Positions 57,612 to 57,740 of a stretch of 57,740 bases of DNA are shown piece by piece. How positions within the stretch are numbered: the stretch's first letter is position 1; every line of letters starts with the position of its first letter. A program made the position numbers and the translations under genes. The DNA comes from Methanocaldococcus sp. (GTDB lineage: Archaea > AGJL01 > Methanococci > Methanococcales > Methanocaldococcaceae). The notes beneath the pieces are model-generated. The model was not told the DNA's origin. It worked only from the letters and a program-made list of their open reading frames with translations, and searched no databases. The stretch covers positions 1 to 57,740 of the forward strand of contig NZ_JACCLX010000021.1 of NCBI RefSeq assembly GCF_024490875.1, read 5' to 3'.

Positions 57612-57740
57612 GAGGTAGTTATAGATGGAGGCGAAAGAATTAAGCCAGGAGATAATGGTAATAAATTTGGAATTATTAGGGAATCTATTATAGAAGGACT
57701 TAGTTTTTCGTTTAAGGAGGGAGAAGAAGCTTTCTACACA
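57612..57740 (+). CDS. Partial open frame running off the window
   Basis: From the stop at 57609-57611 an open frame runs to the last base (43 codons, reading [17 protein letters not shown] and on). The composition looks like a real protein: many glycines and charged residues. No ATG, GTG or TTG lies at its beginning; a GAGGTAG resembling a ribosome binding site is followed by ATA. An ATG at 57625 is in another frame that stops after 22 codons. It may be a gene with an unusual start, a frameshifted gene or chance. Confidence 0.4.

Overview
The window is AT-rich archaeal chromosome from a hydrogenotrophic methanogen, most likely Methanocaldococcus or a close relative. The grounds are a methanogen-type 5S rRNA, a CO dehydrogenase/acetyl-CoA synthase operon, a complete Eha energy-converting hydrogenase operon, methanogenic cofactor genes, component A2 of methyl-CoM reductase, an intein-bearing RfcS, and C/D box guide RNAs. 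Many genes start with TTG or GTG behind GGTGA-type ribosome binding sites. Several starts below were moved downstream of the longest open frame because a good ribosome binding site sits before an internal start codon. Species assignment is inference.

Layout. 1-113: 5S rRNA, truncated at its 5' end. 194-4911 (-): cdhA-cdhB-ferredoxin-cdhC. 5089-5146: C/D box sRNA, then an AMMECR1 gene. 5780-10917 (-): VWA protein, MoxR ATPase, cbiH, deoxyhypusine synthase, mfnD. 10996-16404 (+): permease, mfnA, hisS, mptN, dacZ. 16405-23203 (-): purQ, extended histone, PRTase-type regulator, small membrane protein, QueE-like radical SAM, smc, mobA-like. 23273-24925: atwA. 24926-25847: a 0.9 kb non-coding stretch with a three-repeat CRISPR array, degenerate repeats and strong hairpins. 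25848-32211 (+): lysS, an unrecognised gene, korB, korC, an HDAC-family gene, ferredoxin, geranylgeranyl reductase. 32215-33409: uspA, a second C/D box sRNA, a ZPR1-like gene. 33592-43813 (+): HTH regulator plus an 18-gene eha operon ending in three polyferredoxins. 43817-48341 (-): rfcS with two inteins, then cfbD. 48447-57565 (+): endA, comC, CBS protein, beta-RFAP synthase, TPR protein, herA, hisI, cofH, PUA protein, membrane protein; then an open frame running off the end.

How the genes work together. Eha would use H2 and an ion gradient to make low-potential reduced ferredoxin. Likely consumers in the same window are the CODH/ACS complex, the 2-oxoglutarate synthase subunits and possibly the nitrogenase-like F430 enzyme. 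The window also carries biosynthesis genes for five methanogenic coenzymes: methanofuran (mfnA, mfnD), tetrahydromethanopterin (mptN, beta-RFAP synthase), F420 (cofH), F430 (cfbD) and coenzyme M (comC), plus cbiH for corrinoids and atwA for methyl-CoM reductase activation.

The least expected signals are non-coding: two C/D sRNAs with exact 12-nt guides, a small CRISPR array without cas genes whose distal end holds two large stem-loops, a perfect 17-bp tandem repeat in the divergent mfnD/permease-mfnA promoter region, and a perfect 12-bp tandem repeat before the eha-linked regulator. I did not find a clear wholly new protein system.
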